A stretch of 64,000 nucleotides of DNA from Tetmemena sp. SeJ-2015 (lineage: Eukaryota; Ciliophora; Spirotrichea; Sporadotrichida; Oxytrichidae): the NCBI GenBank assembly GCA_027382625.1, contig JAJKFJ010021446.1:124001-188000 (forward strand). The letters are read 5' to 3'. Positions 11,505 to 21,122 of this stretch are shown one piece after another; position 1 is the stretch's first letter; every line of letters starts with the position of its first letter. Position numbers and translations under genes: made by a program. The notes below the pieces were generated by a model that had not been told where the DNA came from, ran no database searches, and worked only from the letters and a program-made list of their open reading frames with translations.

Positions 11505-14500
11505 ATGGCAAGTGGTGGCGACGGAGACATTAGAAACGTCCAAAACACTGAGGCATTCAATATCCTCTAGGATCTTCAAAAGCAAGGCCAGCTTTCTCAG
11601 GACACGTAAGTTTAATAAATTAAGTCTTTTCTCGTATAAAAAGAGCGAAATTCTCTAGTATTTGCCAAAAGTACTATTTTAACTGTGGAAGAGACTGATA
11701 AATGAAATTAAATGTTTCAATACCCTCAAACCATCCTTCCTTGCAGGCTTATATATTCTTATAAAATCTATAATGGATCAGAAAGAATGAAACATTTTTA
11801 GTGCTGAAGCTTATCGTCAGAGATTCTACTAGTTGCATGAGGTGTTGGTCACAAACATGGAAAACGAGCAGCAACTTATGAAGAGAGCAAGAGCACTCCA
11901 AAAGGATTACCTAATTGCACTATTTTATTAAGGAGCTATAAAACGAAGTATTGAAGCTGGAAAAGGCTCAGCAACAGCAAAAACAAAACGAGGAGACGCT
12001 GAAAGAACTGAACAATACCATCAATGATGTGCGCAGAACCATTGAGACAATTGAAGAGCGAAGGCAGGTTCTCAGACAAGAAATTCACCAGCTTGAGAAT
12101 GAAAAGCAAGACCTTGAAACTGAAATCAACCTCAAGGAGACTAGGGAAAGAGAGCGCATTTACAAATATATAGTCATTATCAGATAAATACTCTGATATT
12201 ATATAATGTGGTTAATTATCCCAGAGATTGAAAGGATGGAGCAACTCATAGCTGAAATGTAAAGTGAGATATCCCAAACAGAGCTCAAGATTCAGAAACT
12301 TTTAAAGTGATTGATAGTTCGCATTAAATTAGAAAGAGGAAAAGTAGAACTAAGAAATAGAGGACAAACTTGGGCTAATGGACAAGGAGAAGGACGAGTA
12401 CAAGGAAAGAATTGAGACTCTACAGTAGGACTTCCTGAAAGAAAGAGACGAGCCTAATCGCCTCGGTAAGGGAAACGAGAACTTGCGTAAGGCAGTGGAG
12501 CATCTACGCTCAGACTTAGAGAAACTGTAGAGTGATAATAAGACAGTTGATATGCAACTGGAACAGGAGTCTAAGATCAAGAGATAATGCGAAGAGCAAA
12601 GAGAGGCCTTCAAGAAAGAGTACCAGGACAAGGAAGTGAGGCTTAAGGAGCTAGAAGTTAATATTAAGAGACTGAAGGAGCTGAGTGAGAACATCAATAA
12701 GGAGATCTACCGCATCACTGAGGGAAGAGTCATGATAGAGACTCAGATCAAAGTCTTGGAGAGCAGCAAGAAACGGCAGCAGGAGAAGATAAACCACTAC
12801 AATAAACGCATAGATGACGAGAAGAAGCTGTACAAGAAGATCGAGTACGAAAGCACCAACTTAGCCAACAATATCAAGGAGCTTGATACTTAGATAGCTA
12901 CTACTCACAAGTTCCTGGAGGAGAAGAGAAAGGAAGCAGAGTAGCTGCTGATCTACAAGAAGAACTTAGAAGAGGAGCAGCAGATCTTTGTGGGTCAGTT
13001 GGTGAAGAAGGGTCTTGAAGAGAAGAATATGCAAGCCAAGATTGTCAAGATAAGAAGCGACATCCTGCAGCATGAGAAACAAGTGATGCACTTATATTTA
13101 ACTGCTTTAAATAAGTGAAGTAGTTCGAGGAGGAAGAAAACAAGTGGCTTGAAGAGATCAAGTTATTCATAGTTGATCATATTCAGTATTCATCTTAAGT
13201 TCTTGTCCACTATTAGAGAGAAAATGGCTAGAACTGCCTCACAAGCCATGGCTCAGGCAAGAGAGACTAATAGCTCATTTATAGAAATATTGAGGTGGTA
13301 ATCAAAAGTGTCGAATTATTCATTTCCAAGTTTAATAAGCATAATGGAAGACACTGGCAATGCACGCAAACGGAAGAGGACCCTCACCGAATATCTTGGA
13401 CCAGGATGCAACCCCGCATTAGTTTAGAGGCCGCTTCGATACATCCCGAATCAGAATCTCATACCTTACCTTGAGAGCTACAGTGGCGCCACAGACACAC
13501 ACAAAAGGAAGAAGTTTGTCCTGCCGAAGTTCAGGATGTGAATGACCCACTCGCTAGATCAGTAGCTCTTGGCGATCCTACTTCGCTACGGGACTCTAAG
13601 CCACGATGAGCGCATATACATGAGCTACAACCAAGTCGCTAGAGCTACGGGTATCAAGCCGAGCACTGTGGCCATGATCGTATAGCGGTGGCGCCGCAAC
13701 GACTTCATCATCTACGAGAAGGGGAGGCGCGCGAAAGGGCCGAAGAGAAAAATCCCCCACGCGATCGAGGAGCGCATCACCACGGCCAAGCACCTCAGCG
13801 AGACGGCCCATATGAGCCTGAGGGAGCGCGCTCAGTACTACCACGAGCACTTCGGGGTCCCTCTTGTCTGCCCGGCCACGTTGGCCAAGCTCTTCCGTCG
13901 CAATGAGGTCTCCTACCGAGCCAGCTCCTACAGGTACATCCGCAAAGACCAGAGGGAGCGCGAGCTCTAAGAGCACTAGCAGGCCTACTCCATAGCGATC
14001 ACGAGGTGGATGCACGCTGGCCGCGAGATCGTGTACATCGACGAGTCCACCTTCCACAGATGGCAGACTTTGAAGAAGGCATGGCTGAAGCGCTCTATGT
14101 CAGTCGCGATACCTAGCAGCCGAGGCCGCTCTGCTACAATCATCGGGGCCATCAGCTCGTAGCGAGGCCTGATCCTCCACCTAGTGCTCTCGGGCAGCAA
14201 CAACCTTGAGCACTTCACCTCCTTCATGAGACAACTTTTGCTGATAGTTCCTCCCGACAGCATCATCGTGATGGACAACCTCAGCATCCACAAGAGCTCA
14301 AAGGTGAAGGACCTCTTCATCGGCGAGCAGACCTTGGTCTATCTACCTCCCTACAGCTGCACCCTCAACCCAATCGAGCGACTCTGGGCGGTCTTGAAGC
14401 AGGAATGGCGCCGCCGTGTCGTCTCTCGCGGGACCAGTTCCTCTCTGGATCAAGCAATACTTGTCGCTGACTTGGAGCGGCTCATCGCAGATTAAGATAA

Positions 14501-17500
14501 CGTTAAGACTAAGTAACTGGCTAACTCACACATCAAGTAACTAATTCACTGCCTGCGCGGCCACCTCGTCTGAATCACTTCTTGTGTGGGGACTTGCTGC
14601 TCTCACTCATGCGCACGTTGACCTCGGCTTGACCGAACATTGCCTCAGTGAACTACCTCCCGCCTGGCCGCTGCTACTTCTTCTACCGCCGCTCCTCCAT
14701 CGCCTTCTTCTCCTATTCCATCAACGACTAAATCTTTGCCCGCTGGTCCTTGAGGCGGAGGAGCTTCATGGACTGCTTGCTCGAGTTCAGGAAGGAGAGC
14801 CTCTGAGATTTCGTCTTGGCCTTGGACTTGGGCAATCCTTCGAGGAAACTCCACTGTAGATCCACTGTCTTGTACCCTGGCCCTGTTTGGCCTTTACTTG
14901 GTGGTTCATAGCCTTTCTTGAAGATCTCGTCGGCTGGCTTGAATGTGGAAAGCATCGCCAGGCTCCAAGCTCTATCTGGCAGGTGCTGCTCGTCCATGCC
15001 TAGAATCTTCTTGTCGCGCGCACCGACCTCCTTTAACTTCGCGAATAGCACCTCTAACGAGGGAGGCCGAGGGCAGGGCAGCAATCGTATCTCGTCATAC
15101 TTGGCGCACCACACCTTCCCGCTGATCACGCTGAGCAAGTACTCCTCGGTCACTGCCTTGCTCTTGGCCTTCGGGAGGAAGTAGCCATTTCTCTGTGTGG
15201 CCTCATACAGCTCCACCTTGTTCTTGATGAACGTACTCACCTGGCTCAGGGAGGTCTTGCTCGAGGGTTCCATATCTAATAAGTTGTCGTATGTATTATA
15301 AATGTAATAAGTAAGAGTGGAGTTAGTTTAATAGTTAGTGAATTAATCATAAGGAGCTTAATTAGATATAATATTCACACTCGCTATCAGCCGTTTTCAT
15401 TTTCCTTGGCTTCCTTCTCTGCCTTCTTCACATCTCTCTTCTTCACTGCATCTTTGGCTTGAGGCTTGTTAATTTCCCTGAGCGAATCGTCTTCTCCATG
15501 ACCTCCTCTGAATTCTTCGAGATAATCAAGGAAGCGATTGACCTCCTTGGGGTCCTTAAATATCAGGTAGATCTCCTTGCTCTCGATTTGCTCAAGCACC
15601 TCTGACTCCTTCTCCCTCCAGCCGATTAGCATACTGACTAAGCGCACTTCCTTCAAGCCAGTGGGCACTTTGAACGAGAGGACCATGCTGCTCCACTTCG
15701 CGGGGCCGTTGAACCTCGTCTGGACGATCTTGAGTGGCTCATCTTTTATAAAGAGCTTCGCTGCTGCTACATCCTTAGCGATCTTTTCAAGCTCGCTCTT
15801 CTTGAATACCTTTGGATCGCCCTGGCCTGTGATGAAGAGCGGGTGCTGGTTCCTCATTTCCATTTCATTCTCTACTGCCTCTGCCTGATCCTCCTCTGAG
15901 GCTGCGAGAATCTGTCGGAATAGTTCAGCTTGCCTCACATCCTGATTCCCAACTTTGGACTGCGCATACGATTGATCTTGGCTGAGCATGCCACCCTTCC
16001 CTGCAGATTGTGGCTGTCTGTCCACCGCTGCCTGCTGTGCCATCTCTGGCTGCTTCAAATTATTGATCGGGTGCGCATTGATAGTGGCCACCAAGTCTTT
16101 GAGATAGAGGAGCTCCATAGCAGTACTCTGCATTATTTTGTACTCGTTGCTGAGCCTCTCGTGAAGCACCGCCAGGCTCTGAGCAACCTGAGGCCCTACA
16201 TAATATTGATCTCTGCTCATCATTGTTAATAGGCCATCGCGGAGCCTGGTCTTGTCATCCTAATCCAGCCAGTGTGGGCTCGAGAGCATCTTTACGACCA
16301 ACTGTTCGGTCTCTATGATCTGTTTGATCTGTGGAAGCATTTCCTTGACTGAATGCGAGTGATTATATTTTAGCTCTAGGTGTCAGTGACCTTTTGTACT
16401 CCTGCGCCTCGGTTTGAATATTCAGAACTCGAGTGATAGCCCTCTCAATAGTCTTGCATCATTGCCAGCATATACCACAACGCACTCATCCTCGAGGCCC
16501 TTATCCTCGCCGATTCTTCTCACGATCTCATAAGGACTCTCAGCTGCTCTATCTCGTGCGGCTATTCTTTGGAACAGTGCGTTATCCCAGATAAAACGAA
16601 TGCTCTGTTTCCCAAAGGGGCAGCTCACCATCCTCGTGCTCCTATTCAGGTAGTTGATCTACTCCATCGCTTCTCGAATAACTTACAGTCTGAGGGACAC
16701 CTTGCCTTGGGTATGAGCTGGTAGCTTGAAGTCATACCAAACGTTGCGTATTCTCCTGCTCCTCCCATCTCCTTTTTGGTAGAGGAACTTGTTGTTTCTG
16801 TAGTACGGAACAGTGCCCTCCAGCTTCACCACGAGGTTGTCAATCACATGCAGGACTGCCTTCCATCTACCCTCTGTTGAGAGCATCCTCTGGCTAGTCT
16901 CCCACAATAGGTGAACGAAGCCTTCCACAACTTCTACTACTCGGTGAGATAGATTAATACAGTCGTATAGGGACTGCCTCTCCATCCTCACTCGATCGCT
17001 ATCAACCGACTCGCCCTCCTTTAGAGTAACCCTGAAGACTCGCTGTCTTGCAGGTATGCATTCGAGGTCTACCCCACCAAGCACATCGCCCAGGTCGAAA
17101 GCGAAGCGGCGCGGCTCGTAATCTCGTGCGTAGTGCATCAGCATGGACATACAGAACTGCCTCCTGCGTAGCCTGGTGATGTCGTTTGCCTTAGAAGTGA
17201 TGGACTTCAGGAGCAGAAGGATGCGCGCAGCTTCATCCTCATCTTACAGGGCCTCCTTGAGTGTTCTCTTGCTCCTCTTGATCACCTCCTTCAGCTTGGT
17301 GAAGCTCTCGTGTGCGTCAAGCATTGTGTAGGCTAGGATTTTGGCATTGCGGCCATCAAAGTTAGGAGAGACGGTTTGAGTCTCCACGATAGAATGCACG
17401 TACTGCTGATACTCTTTCACTCCATCGATGACTTGGAGGAAGACCTTATTCGAGACTTCAGTCAGTCGCTGCCTTCTAATGACCTCTGGCCCACTTAAGC

Positions 17501-18550
17501 TTAAGGTGTTAGGCTGGCGATGCTTCTATGCGTCCTCTCTCATCTGGAGAGCTCTCCTGGAGTATACGTAGGGCTTGCTCTTGCTCGACTCCACCCTCGC
17601 TCTGCCTCTTAGTCTGTCGTTGAGGCTGCAATGGCTAGTCTTGATAAACATGAGGCTCCTCCTCAGTTCGTTGAGCTGAGCCAAGTGAGAGTGGACGGCT
17701 GGGCTGACATGGCAGAGCGCCCCGCATCGGCGCTGAACGATATGGGACAGTTGGGGACGCCTGACGCAACATTCAACTTCCCCATAGCAGAGGTGTGGGG
17801 GGGGAGGAGGTTCGCGGCTAGAGCCGAGACTACGTGAGGACCGCTGAGGCTATGAGGGACTCGACCATGTCCACCTGCCGGCGAGGAGCCCTTCGATTGA
17901 TGAGGATAGTTACATGAGGTCCTGCTCGACATCGCGTGGTTGGAGCTGGCAGCCCTCGTGCTTCTCCAAGATGCTCACGAGGTCCGGGACCTTGCCAAGC
18001 TTCGAGATGAGTGCATAGGAGGGGCCCGGGAATTGAAGGAAGCGCTGGTAGTGCAAGTCGCCATCTAGGAGGAGCCTGGAGGTGTGGGGCTGTAAAACTG
18101 TGCTGCACAATTGAGAACGATGGACAGGCCTCGATTGAGGGAGCGGTGAGAGGAGTCGCCTTACTCTGGCTGCAAGGAAAAGAACACGATGCCTCAGACC
18201 CTTCGCGTGTGGGGAGATCGGAGAAGCGTCGATACCCAGGAGGATAACTTGGGAGTGGCTTGCAGAGGGACATATCCTCTGGTAGTTCGGGTAGAGCATG
18301 GCTCAGTGTCTGCTCTGATTCGTTGATCTCGGAGCCTTGGCTATAGGAGAGCTAGTCATCGGACTCTTGCCTGGGAGACCCAAGAATCAGGCAGTCTAGC
18401 AGTGGATACAGCTGGATGCTGGAGGGTTCGGACTGTCTAGCAGTCGGGGTGGCCATAGTGACTTTGATTACGGATATTAAGTAATAAATATTATTAACTA
18501 GCCAGCCAATCAAATCGCTTAATTGTGCAGAAACCGTGAGTGTCGTAAAT

Positions 18551-18603
<53 letters not shown>

Positions 18604-20218
18604 ACTACTACTACTACTAGACCTATAACGGAACTCATCTAATTCACACCTCTCATCAGATCACAATAGGTTAAAGGTAAGCCTCCACCATCTTGGATTA
18701 AATATTACAATCTCCTCAATATTTCTATAAATGAGCTATAAGGAAGAACTCAAGGTCAAGGAGCTGCTGATTCTTGATCTTACTAAGAAGCAGCAAGAGA
18801 CAGAGTTCAGACTCAACTCTTTCATCGCTCTCTATGAAGAGGTCAAGAACGCCAGAAACAAGTACGTCTCCCAGATTCAGAACTCATCTCAGGATCTTGC
18901 TGAGATGAAGGAGAGAATCAAGATTCTTCAAAACGAAGTTGAGATCCTTAGAAATGAATCATCAGAGAAGGATCGAGCTCTAGTCGATATCCGCCACCAA
19001 GTCCAGAAGGAGATCTACAAGAGAGATTCACTTAGAGCTGAGCTCAACAAGAAAGACTTCGTTTACAAGAGCAAGCAGAGCATCATCGGCTAGAAAATTA
19101 ACGAGGGAGACAAGTTGAATTTGATCATTAACTCACTCCAGAAAGAAATGAACGACCTCATTTATAAGTATGAGATGGCTTGCGAGAGTAGAAACTACAT
19201 GGGTATCCAATTGATCGACAGAAACGATGAACTCTGTATTCTCTATGAAAAGAGCAACATTTAGGAGAACATTCTTAAGGATGGAGAACAGCAGATTCGT
19301 CAGAAGGAAGAGGAAATCCGTATGATTAACTTGGAGCTCAAGGAGAGACAGAGACAACTTGAGGTTGTTCGCAAGCAAATTCCTGAGGTGCCACAGCTGG
19401 CAGAGAGTGTCATTGATCTCAAGAAAAAGCTCGACAAGGAAAGGGAGAAGGTAGAGCAACTCTCAGAGATAAAAATGCTTATGCTTTTTAAAAGATGTTG
19501 GAGAACCCCAGCAAGCACCCCAAATGGAGAGACCTTGGTGGAGAGGACCCTGACCAAGAAGCACTTTAAGCCAAGATCTAAGTCCTTGTACATCTATCAT
19601 TAATTTTGAGGAAAGACTTAACAACAAGAAGGAAAGTCTCCTTAGAGAAGGAGCTAGTTTATGAGGAAGTGAGCAACCTAGCTGAGAAGTTGAGAACTCA
19701 AGCACTTGATGGAAGAAAGGGCACACTCGAGATAGCTGAAAAGATTAACGAGTACAAAGCCAGGACAACTGAATTGTCGAGAAAGATGCTTGCTACAGTT
19801 TCTGAGCTGTCTATGTTCTAATCTAAAGCCCTCAAGCTTCAATAAGAGAAAGAGGAGAAGGAAGTCGTTATCGAAGAAGCCATGCGCAGAATGGACACTG
19901 GATTACCTCCCACTGACAATTGCGAACAAGAATGGGACAAGATGGAAAGAAACAGACAGAGAGAATCAATTGATAAGGAAGAAAGAGCGCAGAGAAAGCT
20001 TCTCGAGCAGTAGCTACCTCCTACTGGAGTAAAGACCACAGCACTACCAAGACCCAACTCTTATATGCCTTCAGATATCTGTAAGTTAAAGTTGCCGATT
20101 AATGTTAAATTTAGAAATCCCCAAACCATATGGTGTGTTCTCACCATTCATGCCTAGCGAGCCAGGTTCCTCTATGCGCCACATCATCAAGCCAAAGATC
20201 AGAGAGATAGAGTATTGA
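11505..20218 (+). CDS. CCDC146: CCDC146/MBO2-type ciliary coiled-coil protein, split by a transposon and IESs
   Basis: Homologue of CCDC146 (Chlamydomonas MBO2), a long coiled-coil protein of centrioles and flagella that associates with axonemal/centriolar microtubules. The start [14 protein letters not shown] is followed by [19 protein letters not shown], an intron at 11606-11801, and [10 protein letters not shown] coiled coil then runs to [16 protein letters not shown] at 13268. After the transposon it resumes with [72 protein letters not shown] and the C-terminal [16 protein letters not shown]. These blocks and their order match the conserved family. The stop is TGA at 20216-20218. IESs occur at 11907-11934, 19471-19496 and 19589-19608. 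Another interruption lies near 12168-12220, and a probable IES/intron near 13090-13200. A one-base frame irregularity near 19631-19640 may be a sequencing error or polymorphism. A functional protein requires removal of 13271-18741 during macronuclear development. Confidence 0.9.
11606..11801 (+). other. GT-AG intron in CCDC146 (196 nt)
   Basis: It begins GTAAG and ends TTTTTAG. Splicing joins ..GQLSQDT to [15 protein letters not shown] in frame, the conserved N-terminal arrangement. It is unusually long for this window (others are 34 and 71 nt), so it may contain an embedded IES. Confidence 0.6.
11907..11934. other. IES, 28 bp, pointer AAGGA
   Basis: AAGGA occurs at 11902-11906 and 11930-11934. 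Excision joins ..RARALQK to [18 protein letters not shown] in one frame, giving an uninterrupted coiled coil. Confidence 0.85.
13268..13270. repeat. Left TAA target-site duplication of the transposon
   Basis: TAA here and TAA at 18739-18741 are the direct repeats bordering the element. Keeping one copy gives ACT AAG GAA GAA, which restores the conserved CCDC146 reading [14 protein letters not shown]. Confidence 0.8.
13271..13295 (+). repeat. Left terminal inverted repeat of the transposon
   Basis: These 25 bp are identical to the reverse complement of 18714-18738. The inner flanks diverge after ..TTGAGG, with only scattered similarity. Confidence 0.9.
13344..14573 (+). CDS. IS630/Tc1-type DDE transposase (409 aa)
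   Basis: Cut-and-paste transposase. The ATG at 13344 opens one frame to the TGA at 14571-14573, with several in-frame TAG/TAA codons read as Gln. The N-terminal half has a helix-turn-helix-like stretch ([17 protein letters not shown]) expected for binding the terminal repeats. The catalytic core shows VYIDES (first Asp), [11 protein letters not shown] (second Asp) and [16 protein letters not shown] (Glu), the classic IS630/Tc1 signature. By hand count 33 residues separate the second Asp from the Glu. The family acts by hairpin-free double-strand cleavage at element ends. In hypotrichs, germline transposases of this group are implicated in genome rearrangement, and a similar role here is inference. 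The stop is separated by 1 bp from the converging neighbour ORF. No frameshift seen, so it could be active. Confidence 0.9.
14575..15273 (-). CDS. Transposon ORF2, 232 aa (about 26 kDa), TBE 22-kDa-ORF-like
   Basis: Open on the minus strand from ATG at 15273 to TGA at 14575-14577 with eight TAA/TAG codons read as Gln, a 699-nt frame. Notable segments are [40 protein letters not shown] (two Cys) and a K/Q/E-rich tail. Size, position beside the transposase and the W-C-x-x-Y..C-x-R-P-P block recall the 22-kDa ORF of TBE transposons, from memory only. Function unknown. It is transcribed toward the transposase, with 1 bp between the two stops. Confidence 0.75.
15387..16340 (-). CDS. Transposon ORF3, up to 317 aa, unknown
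   Basis: Minus-strand frame open from TGA at 16384-16386 to TGA at 15387-15389. The first ATG is at 16340 ([15 protein letters not shown]) and another at 16223 ([12 protein letters not shown]). The protein is helical and charged, has a Q/A-rich linker near residues 80-130, and ends in a strongly basic/acidic K-E tail. It may be a separate gene, or the C-terminal half of ORF4 displaced by a frameshift or an unrecognised intron/IES near 16.39-16.42 kb, since both lie on the same strand in immediate succession. Confidence 0.65.
16422..18299 (-). CDS. Transposon ORF4, about 625 aa, possibly frameshifted
   Basis: Continuous minus-strand frame from ATG 18299 to TGA 16422-16424. The segment from about 18.06 kb downward looks natural ([54 protein letters not shown]). 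Upstream of about 18.06 kb this frame becomes implausible. There a different frame starting with ATG at about 18453 ([18 protein letters not shown]) gives a better protein, suggesting a frameshift near 18.06 kb. Size and position fit the large accessory ORF of TBE-like elements, but I see no zinc-finger or kinase signature. If the frameshifts are real this ORF is decaying while the transposase is intact. Confidence 0.55.
18552..18619. repeat. (ACT)n microsatellite, one interruption
   Basis: About 22 tandem ACT units with one extra T near 18602, lying in the non-coding right end of the transposon between ORF4 and the right inverted repeat. A simple-sequence tract with no spacer structure. Confidence 0.95.
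18714..18738 (-). repeat. Right terminal inverted repeat of the transposon
   Basis: Reverse complement identical over 25 bp to 13271-13295. Followed by the TAA duplication at 18739-18741. Confidence 0.9.
19471..19496. other. IES, 26 bp, pointer AGAT
   Basis: AGAT occurs at 19467-19470 and 19493-19496. Excision joins ..EKVEQLSE to [18 protein letters not shown], restoring the conserved CCDC146 C-terminal block. Confidence 0.85.
19589..19608. other. IES, 20 bp, pointer TTG
   Basis: TTG occurs at 19586-19588 and 19606-19608. Excision joins ..AKIQVL to [10 protein letters not shown], matching the family pattern. The pointer is short, so exact ends are ambiguous by a base. Confidence 0.7.
20081..20114 (+). 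other. GT-AG intron in CCDC146 (34 nt)
   Basis: GTAAG at the 5' end and TTTAG at the 3' end. Splicing joins ..PNSYMPSDI to [17 protein letters not shown]. The junction codon becomes T|AA = TAA, read as Gln. Confidence 0.75.
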
Positions 20219-21122
20219 CAGCGCTTCACAACCTAAGCAGACTACAAGTCTCATAAATTTAACATTAACAATTGTCAATTTTATCTTCTCATTTATATAT
20301 TATGATGAACAATCTTTGATATACAAATAAATTAAATGCGAAAACAGTTTTGAGGGTTATTCGATAAATAATTATATAGTATGAGTTTAAAGCCTAAGAA
20401 GACCTCTCTACTGATTAATCTGATTTCTAAAACTTTCTTAGGGAAATGGTTTTGCATAAATTTATGATTAGAAGTTTATTATATAGATGATTAAATAATA
20501 TATTTTGAGCAAAAGTTAAACTGCTTACCTATTAATTTTGTTTAACTGATTTATTCTGTATAGAGAGCAAGAATAAATGAAAAGCATTTTGTAGTAGCTG
20601 AAGTTAAAGTTTATTTTTGGGTTTTTGGTGGCTAAAATTTTCTAAAATTATTGTGTCAATGAAACCCTTAAATATCATTAATTTGTTATTGTTCCTTAGA
20701 GAAAGAGTGAAATTTTAGGAATGATTGTAAAACTTGTTGTACAAATAAATATAGAAGAATGAGTTACGGTTGTTGGAATCTATAAGGAGGAGGTCTCTTA
20801 CTAATTAAAGATTTACCCACAAATATTAGTGACGGGAAAGAAACTCAAATCTTAAAATTAGGACTTTATAAATTCACAAGACCACCCTTTCTAGTAAAGT
20901 CTCGAACACTAACTCAAACTACATACTTATTGCAAGGAGTGGTAGCAAACATATTATATAGGACTTATTTCTATAATGATGAGTTAAATTCGTTCTTCGT
21001 CTCCCACGAAATTTAAATTATTCTCTTCTTTTTTTAATTATGGACAGCTAGAAAAGCAGATCATAAAAATCTAATTAAAGTGCTCCTCAGCGATTAATTC
21101 GGAGAAAATAATTATAATCATC
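20219..21122. other. AT-rich intergenic region
   Basis: Spacer between CCDC146 and the next plus-strand gene. It is mostly A/T with short homopolymers. A frame beginning MSYGCWNL at about 20760 stays open for roughly 175 codons, but with only one stop codon in the code this is not persuasive. No RNA gene or repeat seen. Confidence 0.5.

Larger units (their letters stand above)
13271..18738 (+). mobile_element. TBE-like DNA transposon, 5,468 bp, IS630/Tc1 superfamily
   Basis: A complete-looking element inserted in a conserved exon of CCDC146. It has perfect 25-bp terminal inverted repeats (13271-13295 and 18714-18738, starting TAGCTCATTTATAG) and TAA duplications on both sides. It carries a plus-strand DDE transposase and three minus-strand ORFs. 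A (ACT)n microsatellite lies near the right end. Its coding sequence is visibly more GC-rich than the host DNA. One transposase plus two or more accessory ORFs is the organisation known for hypotrich TBE elements (transposase about 42 kDa, ORFs of about 22 and 57 kDa). However, the termini lack the C4A4-type telomeric repeats of classical TBE, so this looks like a relative rather than TBE1-3. All ORFs use TAA/TAG as Gln, so it is adapted to the host code. Confidence 0.85.

Noticed and set aside
12350..12697. 115-codon minus-strand Ser/Leu-rich frame
   Set aside because: Antisense of the CCDC146 coiled coil. Ser/Leu richness is the complement of Glu/Lys/Arg codons.
13596..14320. Long minus-strand open frames over the transposase
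   Set aside because: They are antisense shadows of the GC-rich transposase. The plus frame carries the DDE motifs.
14584..16229. Plus-strand open frames over transposon ORF2/ORF3
   Set aside because: Shadows of the minus-strand frames, which run uninterrupted to TGA and have protein-like composition.
13344..18460. GC-rich block considered as bacterial contamination or a bacterial insertion sequence
   Set aside because: All its ORFs need TAA/TAG as Gln to be intact, and it sits between two halves of a ciliate gene with a clean target duplication.
18552..18619. Tandem array considered as a CRISPR or satellite
   Set aside because: It is a pure ACT trinucleotide run with no spacers. A microsatellite in a eukaryotic germline genome.
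13268..18741. Search for C4A4/G4T4 telomeric repeats at the transposon ends or elsewhere
   Set aside because: None seen at either end or as arrays in the window. This argues against somatic chromosome ends and against classical TBE termini.
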